64,000 nucleotides of DNA from Brevipalpus yothersi. Lineage: Eukaryota; Arthropoda; Arachnida; Trombidiformes; Tenuipalpidae. The stretch is from NCBI GenBank assembly GCA_003956705.1, contig QZCP01000128.1, forward strand, positions 66,779 through 130,778. The letters are read 5' to 3'. Positions 56,001-63,227 of the stretch are shown in pieces. Positions within the stretch are counted from its first letter, which is position 1. Every line of letters starts with the position of its first letter. The notes beneath the pieces were generated by a model. That model was not told where the DNA came from and made no database searches. It was given only the letters and a program-made list of their open reading frames with translations. Made by a program: the position numbers and the translations under genes.

Positions 56001-57255
56001 ATTGCCTTTGTAAGTGCAAACCACTGAACAATTTGAGCTAATCTTTCTGTTTGATCTCAATTCTGCTTGCCTGATGTATCTTAACATTATTACAATCACG
56101 CTATCACTTTGTGAATAGCGGTAAATTTAATGATAATGTCCAATGGGTAAAGCATTATATCACTTGAATATGTTAAATAATTCATGAGATATGAACAAAT
56201 TTTTGGACAGTATTTATAGAATATTATCAAGTATAACTGAAATTGGTATGATGATGATGATGATAATGTTTTGGTGAATGAATACAATCTTCCAATTGAT
56301 ACTCTACGGCTACTTATTTTATGCCCTTCTTGTTATGAACACCAGAGAATTGCCACAGCTACTAGTCACTTGTATTCCAGGATTCTCTCTCTCTCTCATC
56401 AGTTTTTTTTCTGGAAGTTTTTTTTCGCAGTTTACTGATCGATACTCAACAAATCGTTTCTGAATGAGTATCATGGGATATAACAAAGGAGCCTTCCAGT
56501 GATTTGGTCCTTTTGACCTGAACCATACTCTTCCTTCCCCCTCGAATTCAAAATCGAACAATAGTCATCGAAACGAACCAATTGCTTTTCAAACTGTCTA
56601 TCCCTTGAGGATGGACTTGAAGTGAATAGTATTCCTCTGTCTCATTCTGAATGGACCATCGAAGCAATATCTATATATGTACATCTTCAGAATCTATCGT
56701 AAATTACAATTTTGAATTTCAAGATTGAACAATTTTATCGCCTCTTACGTTTGGCAAAAGTATTCCCTGTAAACTTGAAATTATGTATCTCGATTGATGA
56801 GTGTGAGATAATTTATGATCCGTAATTGCCCAAAATGAGAGAAGAAAGCTAAAAATAAGTTGATTCAACTTTTCCCACCAAGATTCAATTTGAAACTTTT
56901 GGAAGCAAAAGATTGGAAACCATAACTTCTCAGTGAGAGGCTTCTTCCACTCATATCTTAAGCTAACAAATCGGATACATATATATATATATCTCCACCA
57001 GATTGTGAATCTTATGGGTTTCACTTTTTTGGTAATCATCTTAAGTGCCATGAGATATCAGGGAAGAAGAGCAAGATGAACAATCGGGAATTTGGGTATA
57101 AGAGGAGAGAAGGAGATGGATATGAAAGAATGAAGAAAAAATCTTTCTATTACTTACTGGGTATTCGATTGATAGCTCGAAGTGGTCTCAGAACGCGAAC
57201 AGTTCGAATAGCACTCAGATTGATATCGCCTACCAAATTGATGTATTCTAATACT
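12249..57255 (-). CDS. Ca-alpha1T: T-type (Cav3) voltage-gated calcium channel alpha-1 subunit, 5' end missing
   Basis: Twenty-two exon positions (57255 down to 12249), one with two alternative forms, listed separately. With the short turret and the cassette exon they sum to 7,699 nt. After one nucleotide that completes a split codon this is exactly 2,566 codons, so all phases agree. The protein has four six-helix repeats. Pore residues are Glu (ISLEGW), Glu (LTQEDW), Asp (SSKDGW) and Asp (ATGDNW), the EEDD filter of T-type channels; other Cav families have EEEE. All four S4 helices carry Arg/Lys every third residue. The I-II linker has the gating-brake region and a His-rich stretch. The II-III linker holds PRIIHTAATPQ, conserved in Cav3. 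Cav3 channels sit in the plasma membrane and pass low-voltage-activated Ca2+ currents that set rhythmic firing. Missing: the N-terminus and domain I S1-S3. Confidence 0.97.
13260..13381 (-). CDS. Ca-alpha1T: Cav3 exon 21: domain IV pore
   Basis: 122 nt. Encodes ECDDDHPCQGLSEHAHFQNF, then GMAFLTLFRVATGDNWNGVM and K, with Asp as the domain IV filter residue. Donor AAG|GTGAGT; acceptor CCCACAG. Confidence 0.96.
13382..14500 (-). other. Ca-alpha1T: Cav3 intron, 1.1 kb
   Basis: No supported feature. Confidence 0.55.
14501..14891 (-). CDS. Ca-alpha1T: Cav3 exon 20: domain IV S2-S5
   Basis: 391 nt. Encodes S2 (FNFVFTAVFVLEAIMKLYAL), S3 (WNQLDVMIVILSICGIILEE), voltage sensor IIRVMRVARIARVLKLLKMA, and S5 (VGNLGLLFFLLFFIFAALGV), ending ELFGRL. 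Very close to vertebrate Cav3. Confidence 0.97.
14892..15879 (-). other. Ca-alpha1T: Cav3 intron with GA microsatellite near acceptor
   Basis: 1.0 kb. (GA)n at 14899-14968 on the plus strand gives a long TC tract on the gene strand, starting only about 8 nt before the exon 20 acceptor; it may act as the pyrimidine tract. Confidence 0.7.
14899..14968. repeat. (GA)n microsatellite
   Basis: About 70 nt of GA just upstream (gene sense) of the exon 20 acceptor. Confidence 0.97.
15880..16031 (-). CDS. Ca-alpha1T: Cav3 exon 19: domain IV S1
   Basis: 152 nt. Encodes PPYYIGYDKFRLNIHKLVTG, then KYFDVIIAAVIGLNVVTMSL and EYYRMPE. Matches human PYYSDYSRFRLLVHHL and VIGLNVVTMAMEHY. Confidence 0.95.
16032..19165 (-). 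other. Ca-alpha1T: Cav3 intron, 3.1 kb
   Basis: No supported gene. Contains short TC/GA-rich and GT-rich runs only. Confidence 0.55.
19166..19294 (-). CDS. Ca-alpha1T: Cav3 exon 18: 129-nt cassette in III-IV linker (probably alternative)
   Basis: 43 codons, phase 1 on both sides. Encodes NFVPSLVIGNVSDRVQTQSM, then IDLIETSKPFRNYVDGPEYY and ETG. Exon 17 also joins exon 19 directly in frame without it, so it can be skipped. Vertebrate and snail Cav3 genes splice optional exons at this linker. The acceptor TTATTATCAAG has a modest pyrimidine tract. Confidence 0.75.
19501..19783 (-). CDS. Ca-alpha1T: Cav3 exon 17: domain III pore and S6
   Basis: 283 nt. Encodes ALMALFVLSSKDGWVNIMY with pore Asp (DGW, the T-type mark), then GLDAVGVDQQP, LLYFISFLLLVAFFVLNMFV, GVVVENFHRCREEQ and a Glu/Arg-rich helix. 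Confidence 0.97.
19784..21216 (-). other. Ca-alpha1T: Cav3 intron, 1.4 kb
   Basis: No supported exon or repeat. Confidence 0.55.
21217..21345 (-). CDS. Ca-alpha1T: Cav3 exon 16: domain III turret
   Basis: 129 nt, phase 0. Encodes LFKGALFYCEGQDVRNVRNR, then TDCLSDPRNKWVNRKYNFDN and LGQ. Matches the human LFKGKFFVCQGEDTRN region. Confidence 0.96.
21426..21552 (-). CDS. Ca-alpha1T: Cav3 exon 15: domain III S4-S5
   Basis: 127 nt. Encodes VINRAPGLKLVVQTLLSSLR, then PIGNIVLICCTFFIIFGILG and VQ. Close to identical with vertebrate Cav3. Confidence 0.96.
21553..22697 (-). other. Ca-alpha1T: Cav3 intron, 1.1 kb
   Basis: No supported feature apart from a short CA run near 21,760. Confidence 0.55.
22698..22869 (-). 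CDS. Ca-alpha1T: Cav3 exon 14: domain III S3-S4
   Basis: 172 nt. Encodes YGEKAYFTSGWNVMDGILVG, then VSLFDLLLSLFAQ and voltage sensor FGILRVFRLLRSLRPLR. Good splice sites on both sides. Confidence 0.96.
23075..24965 (-). CDS. Ca-alpha1T: Cav3 exon 13: long II-III linker and domain III S1-S2
   Basis: 1,891 nt. About 540 residues of low-complexity Ser/Thr/Gly/Gln/Pro linker come first, including SGGNGHGS-type runs and an eight-Gly stretch split by other residues. Then come WSLFIFPPDNRLRLNC, IIIS1 (CFDYVILIFISLNCVTLAME) and S2 (AANYVFTVVFAIEMALKVIA). Much longer than the vertebrate linker. Phase 0 in, phase 1 out; donor G|GTTAGT. Confidence 0.93.
25326..25684 (-). CDS. Ca-alpha1T: Cav3 exon 12: II-III linker with IIHTAATP motif
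   Basis: 359 nt. Encodes LPPRIIHTAATPQGSPR, matching PPLIIHTAATPM of vertebrate Cav3, within an Ala/Ser-rich linker. Ends ETVEEVE before donor GAG|GTAAGT. Confidence 0.92.
25685..27920 (-). other. Ca-alpha1T: Cav3 intron, 2.2 kb
   Basis: AT-rich. No exon, gene or repeat beyond short AT and purine runs. Confidence 0.55.
27921..28032 (-). CDS. Ca-alpha1T: Cav3 exon 11: acidic start of II-III linker
   Basis: 112 nt. Encodes KDDDKKDPLEDGSDEEEDQ, then VKDGKLIYFYHSKDNLEQ. Weakly conserved, but phase 0 in and phase 1 out join exons 10 and 12 exactly. Acceptor GGATAG; donor G|GTAAGT. Confidence 0.85.
28480..28520. repeat. (GA)n microsatellite
   Basis: About 40 nt of GA; faces a TC run 75 nt away. 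Confidence 0.95.
28595..28622. repeat. (TC)n microsatellite
   Basis: About 28 nt of TC; opposite polarity to the GA run at 28480. Confidence 0.95.
29635..29790 (-). CDS. Ca-alpha1T: Cav3 exon 10: domain II pore and S6
   Basis: 156 nt, phase 0 on both sides. Encodes ILTQEDWNVVLFNGMERTTH with the domain II pore Glu, then WAALYFVVLMTFGNYVLFNL and LVAILVEGFSQE. Nearly identical to human Cav3. Confidence 0.97.
29791..30623 (-). other. Ca-alpha1T: Cav3 intron upstream of domain II S6
   Basis: 0.8 kb, AT-rich. Open frames here have no channel homology and no matching splice phases. Confidence 0.55.
30624..30783 (-). CDS. Ca-alpha1T: Cav3 alternative exon 9b: long penta-cysteine domain II turret
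   Basis: 160 nt, 53 full codons. Encodes CLGMHLFGGKFCTHLNGKAC, then TCDELLMPEYSSDCVC and DRKNFSNFLWALVTVFQ. The turret is 14 residues longer than in 9a and has five cysteines, plus one at the S5 end. The acceptor AAACAG and donor CAG|GTCAGT are both good. Confidence 0.93.
30784..32122 (-). other. Ca-alpha1T: Intron between the two alternative turret exons
   Basis: 1.3 kb. No other exon recognised. If the exons are mutually exclusive, elements controlling the choice should lie here. Confidence 0.55.
32123..32240 (-). CDS. Ca-alpha1T: Cav3 alternative exon 9a: short tri-cysteine domain II turret
   Basis: 118 nt, 39 full codons. Encodes ILGMNLFGCKFCDTMPDNTT, then RCDRKNFDSLLWALVTVFQ. The turret has three cysteines. 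It is the form closest to vertebrate Cav3 (SILGMHLFGCKF...DRKNFDSLLWA). Same entry and exit phase as exon 9b; using both together would break the frame. Confidence 0.94.
32241..33168 (-). other. Ca-alpha1T: Cav3 intron with TC microsatellite
   Basis: 0.9 kb; (TC)n at 32810-32862. Confidence 0.6.
32810..32862. repeat. (TC)n microsatellite
   Basis: 53 nt of TC in a Cav3 intron. Confidence 0.97.
33169..33354 (-). CDS. Ca-alpha1T: Cav3 exon 8: domain II S4-S5
   Basis: 186 nt. Encodes GLSVLRTFRLLRILKLVRFM, then PALKRQLVIMLKTLDNVAVF and FALLVLFIFIF. The last two bases (AG) complete Ser with either alternative turret exon. Confidence 0.96.
33355..38441 (-). other. Ca-alpha1T: 5-kb Cav3 intron
   Basis: Holds a TC microsatellite at 34169-34210 and GA/CA-rich stretches near 34.4 and 35.0-35.9 kb. 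I found no further exon or element. Confidence 0.55.
34169..34210. repeat. (TC)n microsatellite
   Basis: 42 nt of TC in a Cav3 intron. Confidence 0.97.
38442..39791 (-). CDS. Ca-alpha1T: Cav3 exon 7: distal I-II linker and domain II S1-S3
   Basis: 1,350 nt. About 330 residues of Ser/Asn-rich linker are followed by an acidic/Cys patch (DSDDDDICLCDNSCCHC). Then come IIS1 (FQRFIFLAILFNTLSMGIEY), S2 (LELSNLIFTFLFGIEMILKL) and S3 (FNVFDGVVVIV). Phase 1 in, phase 2 out. Confidence 0.95.
39792..40600 (-). other. Ca-alpha1T: Cav3 intron with TC microsatellite
   Basis: 0.8 kb with (TC)n at 40130-40173 and a short (GA)n near 40405. Confidence 0.6.
40130..40173. repeat. (TC)n microsatellite
   Basis: 44 nt of TC in a Cav3 intron. 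Confidence 0.97.
40601..40706 (-). CDS. Ca-alpha1T: Cav3 exon 6: His-rich part of I-II linker
   Basis: 106 nt. Encodes SQHHYHTHHHHHHHQHKHC, then HHHFHHHHHVHLSP; about 20 of 35 residues are His. Vertebrate Cav3.1 and Cav3.2 have a His run at the same place in the linker. Donor AG|GTGAGT; acceptor CACAAG; the phases fit the neighbours exactly. Confidence 0.92.
40707..41858 (-). other. Ca-alpha1T: Cav3 intron with a 12-nt minisatellite
   Basis: 1.15 kb. The only notable content is the GGTTTCGGTTTG-type tandem repeat at 40,891-40,950. Confidence 0.6.
40891..40950. repeat. Minisatellite, 12-nt unit GGTTTCGGTTTG
   Basis: About five imperfect tandem units (variants with CAGTTT and GGTTGGGG), followed by looser G-rich copies to about 40,974. 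On the minus strand it gives Lys-Pro or Thr-Glu repeats, but these are not spliced into the channel. Confidence 0.85.
41859..42202 (-). CDS. Ca-alpha1T: Cav3 exon 5: gating-brake region of I-II linker
   Basis: 344 nt. Encodes SASEPADCYDAIIKYLAHMG, then RQAKRKIFRWYRQYRSHRRR. It aligns with human [20 protein letters not shown]. In vertebrate Cav3 this helix-loop-helix holds the channel closed at rest (the gating brake). The rest is a polar linker. Confidence 0.94.
42495..42545. repeat. (TC)n microsatellite
   Basis: About 50 nt of TC in a Cav3 intron. Confidence 0.97.
43817..43863. repeat. (TC)n microsatellite
   Basis: About 46 nt of TC in a Cav3 intron. Confidence 0.97.
44531..44634 (-). CDS. 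Ca-alpha1T: Cav3 exon 4: domain I S6
   Basis: 104 nt. Encodes IGSFFMINLCLVVIATQFSE, then TKKREMERMRQERAR. Near-identical to vertebrate Cav3 S6. Phase 0 in, phase 2 out. Confidence 0.96.
45123..45501 (-). CDS. Ca-alpha1T: Cav3 exon 3: domain I extracellular loop, pore and start of S6
   Basis: 379 nt. Encodes a Cys-rich extracellular loop (DKDNGMHKC, CVNWNRYYTKC), then NPFQGAMSFDNVGMAWTAIF and the filter VISLEGWTEIMY with Glu as the domain I selectivity residue, then HSFWDWTYFVLLIV. The acceptor GATCTCAG before 45501 has a good pyrimidine tract. Confidence 0.95.
45502..46137 (-). other. Ca-alpha1T: 3' part of the large Cav3 intron, left of the transposon
   Basis: Holds a GA microsatellite at 45811-45841 and the branch-point-like TACTAAT plus pyrimidine tract just before the acceptor of exon 3. 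Confidence 0.6.
45811..45841. repeat. (GA)n microsatellite
   Basis: About 30 nt of GA, 300 nt left of the transposon end. Confidence 0.95.
46138..46157 (+). repeat. Left terminal inverted repeat of the CMC element
   Basis: TACCCGGCGAGAAAATTTTG. Pairs with the right terminus at 50711-50730. The TA at 46138-46139 may be target duplication rather than repeat. Confidence 0.8.
46555..48771 (-). pseudogene. tnp2/Transposase_21-like transposase, one in-frame stop
   Basis: Starts at 48771 and stays open for 550 codons. It meets TGA at 47121-47119, then continues in the same frame for 187 further codons to a stop at 46555. Family blocks: a Cys cluster CGCGKP (144-149) with CSNCS (165-169), LAVDSIPIFESSKMSLY (220-236), YFGSGKPNLKLFMSKFL (260-276), LIADAVGRAWLL (302-313), FNGAFGCHRCYIEGV (318-332), MVDYVHCGILGVVRNLL (392-408), LNPPKY, and the 'DUF4218'-type region NWKSSEFESFLFYFFPI ... 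YNTHCLIHLYEDAKNIGPL. In relatives this last block continues with Trp, exactly where the TGA stands, so TGG to TGA is the simplest explanation. Aspartates at 223, 305 and 394 are candidate catalytic acids. It should bind the element's ends and cut DNA. It may be dead, or may yield a truncated or readthrough product. Confidence 0.85.
48772..48974. promoter_or_regulatory. Divergent intergenic region of the transposon
   Basis: 203 nt between the starts of the two transposon genes. It includes a GATACC at 48861 next to GGTACC. Both promoters or 5' leaders must lie here or overlap the genes; no TATA box is convincing. Confidence 0.45.
48975..50410 (+). CDS. Unrecognised second protein of the CMC element, five exons
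   Basis: Model: 48975-49272, 49322-49426, 49492-49551, 49616-49971 and 50030-50410; introns 49-65 nt, all GT-AG, phases consistent; 399 aa. I do not recognise a family. The N-terminal exon is Cys/His-rich (CHVFLVCEHCFHF, then CLRMC), possibly metal-binding. The middle is polar and Asn/Gln-rich. The C-terminal half is helical and charged: KKAENKVKLCETLHADVRK, IWYHILSHGGSCAKNQLEKI, MYARYLIKNGWDREEY, YIHRKRKDIRRSVGQFF. It lies divergent to the transposase, as helper genes often do in CMC elements; plant CACTA elements encode TnpA, which binds short repeated motifs. That this protein binds GGTATC is only my inference. The donor of exon 2 (G|GTATC at 49426) coincides with a copy of the hexamer. 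The start codon and small exons need transcript support. Confidence 0.6.
50711..50730 (-). repeat. Right terminal inverted repeat of the CMC element
   Basis: Read on the minus strand: TACCCGGCAAGAAATTTTCT. It differs from the left end at two of the first 18 bases. Confidence 0.8.
51255..51307. repeat. (TC)n microsatellite
   Basis: About 53 nt of TC. A purine-rich GA run lies at about 51055-51100, so the two face each other across about 155 nt. Confidence 0.97.
52540..52598. repeat. (TC)n microsatellite
   Basis: About 59 nt of TC. Confidence 0.97.
52954..53020. repeat. (TC)n microsatellite
   Basis: About 60 nt of TC with a TTTC-rich end. Confidence 0.97.
53646..53742. mobile_element. 97-bp fold-back element, possible Tc1/mariner-type MITE
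   Basis: The left arm begins CACGGTGGGCTTAGAGTTTC and continues TACACACTGATAAG. The right arm, read on the minus strand from 53742, begins CACAGGTTGGCCTTAAAGTT and continues TATACACACTGATAA. Arms of about 35 nt match with a few substitutions and single-base gaps and leave only about 25 nt between them. A TA precedes the left end (53644-53645), but no clear matching TA follows the right end. The termini resemble Tc1/mariner ends, which is why I call it a possible MITE; it codes for nothing. Confidence 0.65.
55071..55242 (-). CDS. Ca-alpha1T: Cav3 exon 2: domain I S5 and start of turret
   Basis: 172 nt. Encodes MRILVMLLLDTLPMLGNVLL, then CFFVFFIFGIIGVQLWAGIL and RQRCFIELPANVSLP. This follows human Cav3.1 almost residue for residue through S5. 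Donor GA|GTAAGT at 55070; acceptor TTCCAG before 55242. Confidence 0.95.
55243..57157 (-). other. Ca-alpha1T: Cav3 intron between domain I S4 and S5
   Basis: 1.9 kb. No supported gene or repeat of note apart from short AT and CA runs. Confidence 0.6.
57158..57255 (-). CDS. Ca-alpha1T: Cav3 exon 1 visible: domain I S3-S4
   Basis: 98 nt. Encodes VLEYINLVGDINLSA and then the voltage sensor IRTVRVLRPLRAINRIPS. Acceptor TATACAG before 57255; donor A|GTAAGT. Human Cav3.1 has an exon of the same content (GMLEYS...RVPS), so the intron positions look ancestral. Confidence 0.94.
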
Positions 57256-58979
57256 CTGTATATGTTTCCAGTACGATGTGATGTCGGTAGGGGAAAAGAA
57301 AGTGGAAAGAGAAGAGAGAAAAAGAATATCAAAAAGTTATCATCATTTTTGTCCTGAGAGAGCGTGATAAGGAGCGAAAAAATATGATCAAAATTGAGCA
57401 ATTAGACAATAAGAAATGAAGGAGAAAGCATCATCAAGTTGCTGATGGTTTAATTACATGTTGATCTCTTTCTCTCTCTCTTTCTTTCTTTCTTTGCTCT
57501 TATTTTTGGCCCAAAATGAATTAATTGCAATTGTTGCAGAGATCGTGTCTTTGATGATATAACACACACAATTCAGGATACATCGGCAATCGTTTGTGAA
57601 CTGGAGTATGAATAGATACAAATAAACTTTTTCCTCTCCATTTTCTTCCCTGCATTCATTGAGTTTTCCTGAAAACTTTGGAGCCAAGAAAATATCAAAT
57701 AGAAGGAGAAAGTAGAGCATATGTACATACACACACATTGACATTTTTCCTTCTGGAAGATGTGTGTGTATGTGGGTACGAAAGTATGATGATAATTGGT
57801 TGAAGAAGTGAGCAAAAATTGTTGTTTGGGAAACATTCTTATAGTAGAAATGAATTCCTTGTGTTATAGTAAGATAACGGTTCATTCAAACACATTCGTG
57901 CCCAAGATGTTGGGTGCACTGAGAAGTTTACAATAGATTTATCTTTTCATCTTCTCTCAAAACTCATACACCTTACTATGAATACCTCATTCTATTCTCA
58001 AATTTTTCCATTATATTTGCATTTTCTTACCACAATATCATCCAGACAACATGTCTCAATCACAAAATTTTCACTGCTCATTTCTCTTTGTTTGTACATC
58101 AGTATGCATATCCTTTTTGGATGTTATATTATTTCTATCAGAACTTTCCTCTAAGGGAATGCTTATTGACATCGGGAAGTTATATTTTATTCTCGAGCTT
58201 ATTAGTAGAATATTAGACAGGGATAAAAAGGTATAATTGGTGAAGTTATTGGAAAATTGGAAAAAATGGGAAGAGAGAGAAGAGAAATATTCCGAAAAGA
58301 TCGAAACATCTCCATGACAAACTTGATAAAATGACATGCCCTCAGCATATAACTGAAGATGCGGATGTTGAGCATCATATTCTCATGTATTTTTCTCATT
58401 CTTCTTCACCCATTGATAATCTGATTCGATTCCTGTTTGTGGGCTGAAGAAAAGTCTCCCAGGCTCTCATGAAAACACGATTCCAATTCATCCACACACA
58501 TTTATTGACTTATTCTCTTTTCAATTCAAGATTTTCGCTTGATAGATCGGAAACGTGATGACAAAACTGAAGTATCTTTTTTGAAAAGTCTTCCAGAAGC
58601 CTCTTCTCTTCCTCCAGACATGAGAGGTATCGACAGTGGAAGAGCAAAGAGTGGAGCAAAAAAAAGGATAGTGAATATTAAATTCGTATAAAAGAATTCT
58701 GAAACTCATATCTGTGATGATATCCGTGAAATTTTGTTGTTGTGTCCACCGAGATGGGGAACCTTTTCTCGTCACAAGAGATCTCATCTCACTTGTGATG
58801 TACTGAGCCACTCATGTGCTTATGAATCAAATCATATCTTGTAAATGAAATTAAGGAGTGTCCATGGACCTGTGTGTATTGCGTGCTCTTTTTGAAAAAA
58901 AAGTTCTTCAAAGTAGAGGAACCATCAAAATCTAAAGAAATGATTTTGAGCTCTATTTCTCTTTCCACAAGAAGGAAAG

Positions 58980-58983
<4 letters not shown>

Positions 58984-59026
<43 letters not shown>
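58984..59026. repeat. (GA)n microsatellite
   Basis: 43 nt of GA. Confidence 0.97.
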
Positions 59027-59030
<4 letters not shown>

Positions 59031-59716
59031 AAATCATTTCCGCTTTTCAGATTTTTCGATTGGCCTGATGCAATAGCAGGATATTGAAAGATTCTATTGA
59101 ATTTATATGACCTGGAAGAGTCACACATTTAACTTGGGCTTACTAGTGGAAAATAATCACCGAAATTGAACTTTTTCTTTCAATACCTCTCTGCTGAAAG
59201 GATCAGATTGAAATCTTAAGAATGAAGAGAGAAAGAGAGTGAGAAAATCTCACAATAAATCCTGACCATACAACTTTCATGAGCATATTTCTCAATTTAC
59301 ACGTATTTTTGGTGAAATTTCCTCTGGAAAACAAAGATCAAGAGATTCTTTGGTTGAACACAAGTTTCTCAAGTACATGACAAAATTGGAAACACATAAT
59401 GTTTTGGAGGAATGAATGAAGTTGGACAAATCTGTATCCTGTAATCTGAAAGTTTTAGTATAGTTCAAAGTGAGTAAAATAAAGATAACAATGAGATGCT
59501 GAATCATATTTTTACTCTCTCCTACTGATCAATATTATCCATTTTATTATCACATGATCACCTTGAGCATCTTCTCTCTTACTCCTTTCTCTCGTTTTCA
59601 TCTTCTACATCCTTCTTTCTACAATTCAGCATCTTTTCCTCTTCCTCCTTCTTCCAACATCTCCTTCTTTCTTCACACCTTTTTTCCAGGAAGCCTCTTC
59701 AGAAATATAAGGCCAG

Positions 59717-59719
<3 letters not shown>

Positions 59720-59787
<68 letters not shown>
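59720..59787. repeat. (GA)n microsatellite
   Basis: About 67 nt of GA, preceded by a 120-nt pyrimidine-rich stretch on the same strand. Confidence 0.97.
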
Positions 59788-59790
<3 letters not shown>

Positions 59791-60821
59791 AGAAGAAGAG
59801 GAAAAGATGGAAAAGTTGGAAATGGCTAAGCTGGAAGAAGGCTTACCTTCGTGTTCGCTTAATTATTGAACATTGCGAGCCATGTTATTCCCATTATTTA
59901 TCATAAGATGTTGGCTTGTTGCTTATCTGAAGCAATCCCAATCATCAATGGATTCTCTTACTCTTTTCTCTCCTCCTCATCCCGTTTCATAGTCAGCATC
60001 CTTTCTCTTCTCTTCTCTCTTTCTCTCTCCTTCCATCATTCTATAAGATTCTCTTCGATCTTCACTCTCATCTTATTCACGCGCTTTTTCTCTCTATCTT
60101 CAATATATTGAAGCTAGATTACTCTTGCATATCATTGTCTAGCTTATTCAATCATCATTAGGGCTCATATAATCACATTGATCGGAATCGTTTCGTTGGC
60201 TTCTTTCTCTCTTCTATTCTTGCTTTGGCTCCTCATGAATGCTGAATCGAAATAAGGACAGAAATGTTGATATTCTCCCTACCAATGGATTTTCTGAATA
60301 TTGGTCAAACGAATCTTCTTGGTCGTGGAGTGAAACGATTTTGGGAACAGACATTGGAATGGGGATTCCGAAATGACGTAAAAAATTCAATGAATTTGGT
60401 GTGGAAAGCATCATAAGAAGTAATATTTTATGCTGAAAGTTACTCAAAAAGTATTCTCAAAAATGAACAAATGATGGTTGTTGCTTTTGAGCCCCAAATT
60501 TTCCATCTAGACAAGCATATTTTTGTTCCGTGTATGGGCAAAATTTTTCATATTTGAAAAGCGTAAATCATGGAACTCAATGAAATGGATAAGGAAGGCA
60601 AACAAGATGATGGAGACCAAAGAGAGAGAGGGAAAGTGTGTGTATTGTATGGAACACGGTTTGGAACTTTTACTCGAGTTTACTCATTTTTATCATCTCT
60701 CCATTCATGCTCATAAGCTCAGTTCCGTTTGGGAAAATGAGATGGGCAAAGAGATTTATGATTCTCCTTCATAATGGTATCCACTCAGTTTGATCTATTC
60801 CCTTGCAAATTCTGGTTTCTT

Positions 60822-60825
<4 letters not shown>

Positions 60826-60889
<64 letters not shown>
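60826..60889. repeat. (TC)n microsatellite, left arm of a TC/GA pair
   Basis: About 64 nt of TC; the GA run at 61019-61101 is complementary. Confidence 0.97.
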
Positions 60890-60892
<3 letters not shown>

Positions 60893-61018
60893 ACTCTTTT
60901 CTGCCTCTTTGACCAACAAAATAGGTGTTTGGAACCAATTTGATCATTTTCCACTTCTCACCTTCATATTTTTTCCTTACAAAATATGCTGAGAATTCTG
61001 TTTCTTTGTTTCGATAAA

Positions 61019-61022
61019 CAGA

Positions 61023-61101
<79 letters not shown>
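61019..61101. repeat. (GA)n microsatellite, right arm of a TC/GA pair
   Basis: About 80 nt of GA. The two runs are 129 nt apart and could form a stem of about 60 bp. Confidence 0.97.
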
Positions 61102-61103
<2 letters not shown>

Positions 61104-63227
61104 AAAAATATGAATCAAACAGTATTTCAAACAGACAATCGTTGTTACTTTTTCTTTTCTTTCTTTTTCGTTGATACTTTTTCTTTGATTTATCTCTATC
61201 TTTCTTGAAACTCATGTATCTTTGGCCCAGATATGAACCAATTTTTTTGACATAATTTCCTCAAAAATCCATTTCTTACCTTTCACATTGTTATTCAACT
61301 AGTTTACATTCTTCACTTTCATCTTGGGGAGTACCTTTTTCATCTTACTTATCTTCTTCTTCTTCATCTCTTACTTTCTTCCTTCCACTCATCTTGCTCA
61401 TCATGAATTATGAATGCAGATCATCTATGAAAGAGCTTGAGCTGGATTTCACAAGATTATCGATAACCTGAATGAGGTAGAAAAATTTTCATAAGTAATC
61501 AAACTCGTGACATGGTCACATCAAAGTATACGATAGAGAGATCAAAGTTGAAGATTATTTCACAAAGTTTCAATATATCTCCATTTTCTGTCCTTTTCAT
61601 GGGATAAAATATCTCTTTCCATTCATCCAAACGGTTTCAACATTCGGACGAAATGATGAGAGGAGAAGATTTATTCCTTAAAAAGAATGAAAAACAAAAA
61701 CCAAGCGACTCATTCTATCAATAGTTTGAAAGAAAAATGAATTCATGACAAAAAAATTCTGATCGATGAAGTGTCTGATCCAAATGCTCCTAGAGTTTGT
61801 CTGTATGCAATCGATAGGTAATTCAAATTGGAAACACTTGATAGATGAGCATCATTCGATCGCTTTGTTCAGCATTTTGAGTAAAAAGAAAAAAGTAGAA
61901 AGTTAGTTAAATGTGTTCAAATAGAATACACACAAAATTTATATCTGATAAGCATTTCTCATCAAGAATGTTGGCAAAAACACCTTTGCCTGATACTACT
62001 ACTGACAGAATGCTGGTAGAATCGATTGTTATTCCTTCACTTCTTTTTTTGCTCTTTTTTCATGCGCTTCCAAGGACAGATTAGAAAGATGCGTGCTGTC
62101 AACTACTTTTACACATCACGATAGTTATCATAGAGAATTCAGACAAGCTATTCAAAAGAGAGAGAGAGAGAGAGAGAAATTTTTCTATCTCATATTGAAA
62201 ATGGTGACAAAACTGGTGCGATTTATATATGTGTAGGTATGATTGTACCTGGGCTTCAAATAATGGAATGGACAGTAAAATCGATAGAAGAAACTCTTCC
62301 GTTTTCCATCCTTTTCTCTGTTCAGGTTTTCAAATTAGACTGTCGAAATTGTTGCATGAAAGCACAAGAAATGATCTGAAGAATGCTTGTGTGATGATGA
62401 TTTGGAATGTATAGAATGTGAACAAGATATAAGGTAGAATAAGAGGTAAAAGAAAAATCTTAAAGTGATGTGTGTGTGTGTGTTTTGTTAACTTTTGAGC
62501 AGGTATACTCTCCGGAAGGGAATACCAGCGAAAAAGTCAGTATAGTGAGTACCTTTTTTCAGAATAAATTCAACCACAAAACTCATTCACTTGCTGCTCT
62601 CTGCTCTACTTGTAACACTTTTATTATTGTATATATGTTGACTAACCACATACACATACACACAAATATACGCCGAAATATATGCACATACACACACACA
62701 TACTCACACTATTCCCTAAACGTCTTTGGATTCACTTGGGTTAGCACTAGCATGATAATCATTAGTAGCCAGTATCACTATTCTGCTAGCTCAGAGAATT
62801 TGGCAAGCGAATCATGCGAATTTAGCTTCACCATATTCTTTCCATTTTTATATTTATATCCCCCTTCATTTTACATCATTTATTCCCTTTTCTCTCTCTC
62901 TCTCTTTCTCTCTTCCATGCTCATTCTATTTCACCCTTTACTGCCTATCATATCAACGAAATATACGCTCATGCTAACTGTTACTCACACACACATACAT
63001 ATTACCGGAGAACAGGTAGTTGAGAAGAAAGAGAGAGAATTCGAATGATGACAGGGAGAGAATTTTCATGTAATACAGGGAGAGAGAGCAAATACTCTTT
63101 CTAGCTCATAGAGAATCGAGACTGTAGGCTGTGTATGTGAAAAAAATGAAGAATATTTCACACAATTGAGCGGAAGTATTCATCGAAATCGCTAAAGTGA
63201 AGCTTCTGGTGTTTTGAAGTGAAAATT

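Noticed and set aside
57960..58100. Possible minus-strand exon ending CTGGATGATATTGTG|GTAAGA
   Set aside because: The translation (ETCCLDDIV) does not match any Cav3 domain I block and its phase cannot be tied to exon 1.
62470..63048. 192-codon open frame on the plus strand
   Set aside because: Rich in TC and CA microsatellite translation, no recognisable domain, no splice or codon support.
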